Shown: positions 33,677 to 37,135 of the stretch, piece by piece
Layout: every line of letters begins with the position of its first letter
Numbering within the stretch: the first letter of the stretch is position 1
Assembly (NCBI GenBank): GCA_902624785.1
Contig: CACNYU010000011.1
Span: forward strand, 1-37,135
DNA: 37,135 nucleotides
Source: an uncultured Prochlorococcus sp.
Lineage (GTDB): Bacteria > Cyanobacteriota > Cyanobacteriia > PCC-6307 > Cyanobiaceae
Direction: 5' to 3'
Position numbers and translations under genes: made by a program
The notes under the pieces: generated by a model
Seen by the model: only the letters and a program-made list of their open reading frames with translations
Databases searched by the model: none
What the model was told of the DNA's origin: nothing

Positions 33677-34045
33677 TTATTTGTCAGTAATATATTGATA
33701 TTTTTTTAACTCATTTAATTTCAATGAATTTAAGACAATAATATTTGTGGCCTCTAATATAACTAAAGGTGCTAATCCATCATCTCTAGCTTCTTTCCAT
33801 CGTTCTAAACATATACACCAATGATCTCCACTTTTTAAACCAGGGAATGAAAATTCTGGCATTGGAGTAGTTAAATCATTTCCTTGAGATTTGCTGTAAT
33901 TTAAAAAGTTATCATTCATAACACAACATATTGAATGATTACCACTATCATATAGATCGTATTTACAAAATCCGTCTCTGAACCAACCTGTTAAAGGTTT
34001 ACAGCTACAAATCTTAAGCTTTTCTCCTAAAACATTTTTTTCCAT
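33677..34045 (-). CDS. DUF2237 family protein
   Basis: A 122-aa protein of unknown function. It matches the conserved DUF2237 pattern throughout: CSCKPLTGWFRDGFCKY, SICCVMNDNFLNYSKSQGND, a FSFPGLKSGDHWCICLERWK core and an APLVILEATN end. Six Cys are conserved in part with homologues and could bind metal. The 64-bp gap from the HIT gene shows no coupling. The family is widespread in bacteria and has no established activity. Confidence 0.88.
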   Translation of the reverse strand: MEKNVLGEKLKICSCKPLTGWFRDGFCKYDLYDSGNHSICCVMNDNFLNYSKSQGNDLTTPMPEFSFPGLKSGDHWCICLERWKEARDDGLAPLVILEATNIIVLNSLKLNELKKYQYITDK

Positions 34046-34177
34046 TCTTTAATAAGTATTTAATTTTATTATAAAAAAAAGTAAATAAATAATAAATACT
34101 ACGACATTCTCATTAAATAAGGTTGACGAGTAAGGGGGGTAAAGAGTTAAAAATTCTATAGAAGCATTCTTAAATTT

Positions 34178-34396
34178 ATGGATTGGGAATTTACCGAAGA
34201 TAGTGCTTTTAAAGCGTTATACGAAGCTTTCAAGGAAAATGAAGAGGATTCTGCAATGGAATTTCTGGTAAGTGATGGCGCTAACTTTTATCTCGAATTA
34301 ATTCAGAATGCTGCTGGTGAGGGAATTGATTTAAGCGATAATGAATTAATGGAAGAATTTCAACAAGAGGTTATAGAATCCTTAGAAAGAAATTAA
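34178..34396 (+). CDS. Small acidic hypothetical protein, 72 aa
   Basis: A strongly acidic soluble protein (MDWEFTEDSAFKALYEAFKE ... EEFQQEVIESLERN), about 19 Asp/Glu against 5 Lys/Arg, predicted all-helical. A Gly-rich turn (SDGANF) and a second (AAGEGIDLSDNE) separate three helices. No family recognised, but its composition differs clearly from the Lys/Asn-rich background, which favours a real gene. AAGGGGGG sits 41 bp before the start, too far for a ribosome-binding site. It converges with metH 15 bp away. Confidence 0.65.
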   Translation: MDWEFTEDSAFKALYEAFKENEEDSAMEFLVSDGANFYLELIQNAAGEGIDLSDNELMEEFQQEVIESLERN

Positions 34397-34411
34397 TTTA
34401 AGAATGATTAT

Positions 34412-37135
34412 TTAAGTACTAAAATATTTAGCCTTTGAATGAAGAGACACTATTGCAGTTGTACTTTGTTCTGGGTGTAATTGTTCAGATTCATCCATAG
34501 TAAGATTTATACGATCAGCATTTAGCAATAATAGTTGAGTTTTTGAATCAGAAACCTTTGGACATGCCGGATAACCAAATGAATATCTTGAACCTCGATA
34601 CTTTTGTGAAAGTATTTCTTTATTAGATATATTTTTGAAATCAGGGTAACCACATTCGTTTCTAATTTTTGCATGTATAAATTCAGCTAATGCTTCAGCT
34701 AGTTGTACCGCTAAACCATGAAAAATTAAATAATCACTATATTTATCACTATTAAATAACTCTTGTGCATATTTACTGGCTATTTCTCCCATTGTTACGG
34801 CTTGCATTGGAAAACAATCTGTAGGTTTTCCTTCAATAAGATCACAATAAAAATCTGCTATGCATAATTTACTTCCAGAAACTTGTCTTGGAAATTCAAA
34901 TTTTGTTAATTGTTCAATTTCATTATCTTTAAATAAAATAATACTGTTTCGAATTCTTCCGCATTTAAAATAACCATAAACTGCTTGAGGTCTAATCAAA
35001 TTTTTATCATTAATAATATTGATCCATTTCTTAAGTAAAGATTCTGCGTAAGAATCTAAGTAATTGTTATATTCTTCAACTGTTTGATCTTTATTCTTTT
35101 TAATTTGCCACTGTCCGCTAAAAAGTGCTTTTTTATCAAGATAAAATAAAAGTTCTTCAATTTCAATTTCTTCACTCCTTAATATTTTAGATCCCCAAAA
35201 TGGAGGTTCTATTGGTTTCTCTTCAATTGCATATGAGGATCTATCTGTAGTTATAGTTTTCTTTGATATCTTTTTAATAGTTCTAGTTTTATTTGGTCTT
35301 CCCAAATCATTTTTATTTGATTTTGTTTCTGCTAAGTTTATTGTTACACCTTCTTTATTTATAAAACCTTCGTTATCAGACCAGTTTCCTATTTTTTTAT
35401 TTTTCATATATTCATTCATAAATTTAAGATCAGTAAAAGCATCCTTCCCGTAAAGAATCTTTCCTTCATAAATTTGACTACAATCTTCATTTACAAATTT
35501 TGGCGTCAGGGCAGCCCCTCCAAGAATTACCGGTACTTTAATTTTTGCTTCATTAAATGCTTCTAGATTATCCTTCATAAAAGCGGTTGATTTTACCAAT
35601 AAACCGCTCATAGCAATGCAATCTGCTTTATGTATTTTTTGGGCCTCAATTATGGAATTAACGTCTTGCTTTATTCCTAGGTTTATTACATCATAACCGT
35701 TATTAGTAAGGATAATATCTACTAAGTTTTTTCCAATATCATGAACATCACCTTTTACAGTTGCTATTAAGAATTTCCCTTTTGAGGAAGTATTTTCTGT
35801 AGTTTCCATAAATGGTTCTAGTACTGAAACTGCAAATTTCATGGTTTCAGCGGACTGCAATACAAAAGGTAATTGCATTTGCCCAGATCCAAATAAATCT
35901 CCTACAACTTTCATTCCATCTAGAAGAAAGGTATTTATAATTTCAAGAGGTTTATATTTTTCTAGAGATTTATTTAATAAATCCTTTAATCCTATTTTTT
36001 CTCCGTCAATTATATGGTTTTTTAATTTTTCTTCAATAGATAGATTTTCTTTATTTTCTCCAAGTTTATTTATATCCTTAACGGTTAAATCTTCAAATGC
36101 TTTTGTTAACTCTACTAGTGGGTCGTATATACATATATTATCTTCAAAAATTCTTTTATCGTAAATAAGATCTAAACATACTTTTTTTGTTTCATCACTG
36201 ATTTTTGATAAGGGCAATATTTTATTTGGAGCAAGTATTGCAGAGTCAAGACCGGCTTTTATACATTCATCTAAAAATATGGAATTTAAATTTATCCTTG
36301 CTAGAGGGGATAAACCAAAACTAATATTTGAAATTCCAAGGATTATATGGCAATTATTAATTTTATTTCTAATCATTTTAATTGCCAATATGGTTTCCTT
36401 GGCATTTAACCTATCTTCTTCAATTCCCGTGGAAATTGGTAAGGCTAGGGGATCAAAGAATATTTCATGATCAGATATCCCATAACTTCTAATATTATTT
36501 ATAGCTCTTTCAGCAATAGTAAATTTTTTTTCCGAAGTTCTTGCCATTCCATCTTCATCTATAGTCCCTATTACTAAACCTGCTCCGTAATTAATTGCTA
36601 AATTCATAACACTGTTAAATCTTTCCTCACCATCTTCATAATTAGTAGAATTTATAATACATTTTCCTCCAGCAGTCTTTAATCCACTTTCCATTTTGTC
36701 GGCTTCAGTTGAATCAATCATTAAAGGTAAATTAATATTAGTTACTAATCTTGAAGTAATCTCTTTCATATCTCTTACCCCATCACGGCCAACATAATCA
36801 ACATTTACATCTAGTACATGTGCATTTTCTTTCTGTTGTTGTTTAGCAATGGAAATAAGACCATCCCAATCATCTTTATTCAATAAGTCTCTTACTTTTT
36901 TTGACCCACTTGCATTTAATCTTTCTCCCACAATTAATATTGAATTGTCTTGCTTATAAGGTACTGAATTATAGATAGAAGAAGATGAGGGTATAAATGA
37001 ATTAACTTTTTCTTTGTTTTTTAATAAATTGTTATTTTTTAGTTCAGAAATAATTGAAGATAAATATTTTATGTGTTCAGGTGTTGTCCCACAACATCCA
37101 CCAATTATTTGTACATCATAATCATGAATAAAATT
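34412..37135 (-). CDS. metH: Cobalamin-dependent methionine synthase MetH (partial, 5' end outside)
   Basis: Transfers methyl from methyl-tetrahydrofolate to homocysteine through cobalamin. About 907 codons are present; the frame runs through the right edge, so the first ~280 residues are missing. An apparent GTG start at 36931 is internal (the frame continues ILIVGERLNASGSKKV). Visible in order: the end of the homocysteine domain with zinc ligands GGCCGTTPEHI near 37100; the folate-binding pterin domain; the cobalamin cap and binding domains with KGDVHDIGKNLV (DxHxxG base-off His) and VILGGAAL; and the AdoMet reactivation domain with SFGYPACP. The B12 motifs are intact. CobU elsewhere in the window belongs to the corrinoid supply pathway. 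Confidence 0.97.
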   Translation of the reverse strand, partial: NFIHDYDVQIIGGCCGTTPEHIKYLSSIISELKNNNLLKNKEKVNSFIPSSSSIYNSVPYKQDNSILIVGERLNASGSKKVRDLLNKDDWDGLISIAKQQQKENAHVLDVNVDYVGRDGVRDMKEITSRLVTNINLPLMIDSTEADKMESGLKTAGGKCIINSTNYEDGEERFNSVMNLAINYGAGLVIGTIDEDGMARTSEKKFTIAERAINNIRSYGISDHEIFFDPLALPISTGIEEDRLNAKETILAIKMIRNKINNCHIILGISNISFGLSPLARINLNSIFLDECIKAGLDSAILAPNKILPLSKISDETKKVCLDLIYDKRIFEDNICIYDPLVELTKAFEDLTVKDINKLGENKENLSIEEKLKNHIIDGEKIGLKDLLNKSLEKYKPLEIINTFLLDGMKVVGDLFGSGQMQLPFVLQSAETMKFAVSVLEPFMETTENTSSKGKFLIATVKGDVHDIGKNLVDIILTNNGYDVINLGIKQDVNSIIEAQKIHKADCIAMSGLLVKSTAFMKDNLEAFNEAKIKVPVILGGAALTPKFVNEDCSQIYEGKILYGKDAFTDLKFMNEYMKNKKIGNWSDNEGFINKEGVTINLAETKSNKNDLGRPNKTRTIKKISKKTITTDRSSYAIEEKPIEPPFWGSKILRSEEIEIEELLFYLDKKALFSGQWQIKKNKDQTVEEYNNYLDSYAESLLKKWINIINDKNLIRPQAVYGYFKCGRIRNSIILFKDNEIEQLTKFEFPRQVSGSKLCIADFYCDLIEGKPTDCFPMQAVTMGEIASKYAQELFNSDKYSDYLIFHGLAVQLAEALAEFIHAKIRNECGYPDFKNISNKEILSQKYRGSRYSFGYPACPKVSDSKTQLLLLNADRINLTMDESEQLHPEQSTTAIVSLHSKAKYFST

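Noticed and set aside
34123-34161. TTGACG...CTATAG as a sigma-70 promoter for the 72-aa acidic protein
   Set aside because: The spacing between the two boxes is about 27 bp, too long for a standard promoter.
36929-36931. GTG as the start of metH
   Set aside because: The frame stays open to the right edge and the upstream codons encode the GGCCGTTPEHI zinc motif of the homocysteine domain, so this Val is internal.

Overview
The window looks like chromosomal DNA from a marine picocyanobacterium, most likely Prochlorococcus. The genus is inferred from several things: very AT-rich sequence throughout; tightly packed short intergenic gaps; cyanobacterial marker genes (acsF/chlE, psb30/ycf12, ycf20, a CCB-type cytochrome b6 heme assembly factor, DUF2949, DUF3038, DUF4335, DUF2996); and many tiny lineage-specific ORFs. 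A high-light-adapted clade is plausible from base composition but not proven. I see no phage genes, transposases or CRISPR arrays.

Layout. 1-2000: four small cyanobacterial genes (DUF2949; a DUF3038-DUF4335 pair; a two-TM protein), then a 53-aa membrane peptide on the other strand. 2053-16004: mostly minus strand: mfd, fmt-tldE-tldD, acsF, a DUF2996 protein, a LapA-like membrane protein, a large RNase II/R homologue, and an operon of a YkgJ-like cysteine cluster protein with two half-size UPF0016 (GDT1/Mnx-type) transporters. A TerC-family gene runs on the plus strand between mfd and fmt. 16086-20111: psb30, a CbbY-like HAD phosphatase, ycf20, rpmF (minus), an unusual FtsH and an unknown membrane protein. 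20125-23310: peroxiredoxin, then about 2.5 kb of very short ORFs including a ribbon-helix-helix regulator with two palindromes at its promoter, ending at an elongator tRNA-Met. 23450-29359: trmL-cobU, a small secreted/membrane protein, the CCB-type factor, then an lptC-metG-rnb-rpsR-rpmG run. 29460-37135: pheT, a 0.7-kb region with four diverged AGACT/AGTCT dyad repeats, a small coiled-coil peptide, an Ap4A-phosphorylase-like HIT protein, DUF2237, an acidic small protein and metH, which is cut by the right edge.

How it fits together. Photosystem and chlorophyll functions (acsF, psb30, ycf20, CCB factor) lie beside probable metal export (TerC and the paired half-UPF0016 genes, possibly Mn). 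A methionine/translation theme recurs: fmt, metG, tRNA-Met, metH, trmL, and cobU in the corrinoid pathway that supplies MetH.

Most interesting points. (1) The FtsH homologue keeps its AAA ATPase but has lost all three zinc ligands and the first transmembrane segment, so it looks like a pseudo-protease. (2) The 735-aa RNase II/R homologue keeps its RNA-binding ends but has lost the catalytic Asp cluster and the Arg motif, while a separate 395-aa protein keeps the RNB active site without a visible cold-shock domain. This looks like a division of labour. (3) An RHH regulator sits behind two palindromes 22 bp apart. (4) There is an uncharacterised dyad-repeat array downstream of pheT. (5) Two genes appear to need a non-ATG/GTG/TTG start or carry a sequence error.
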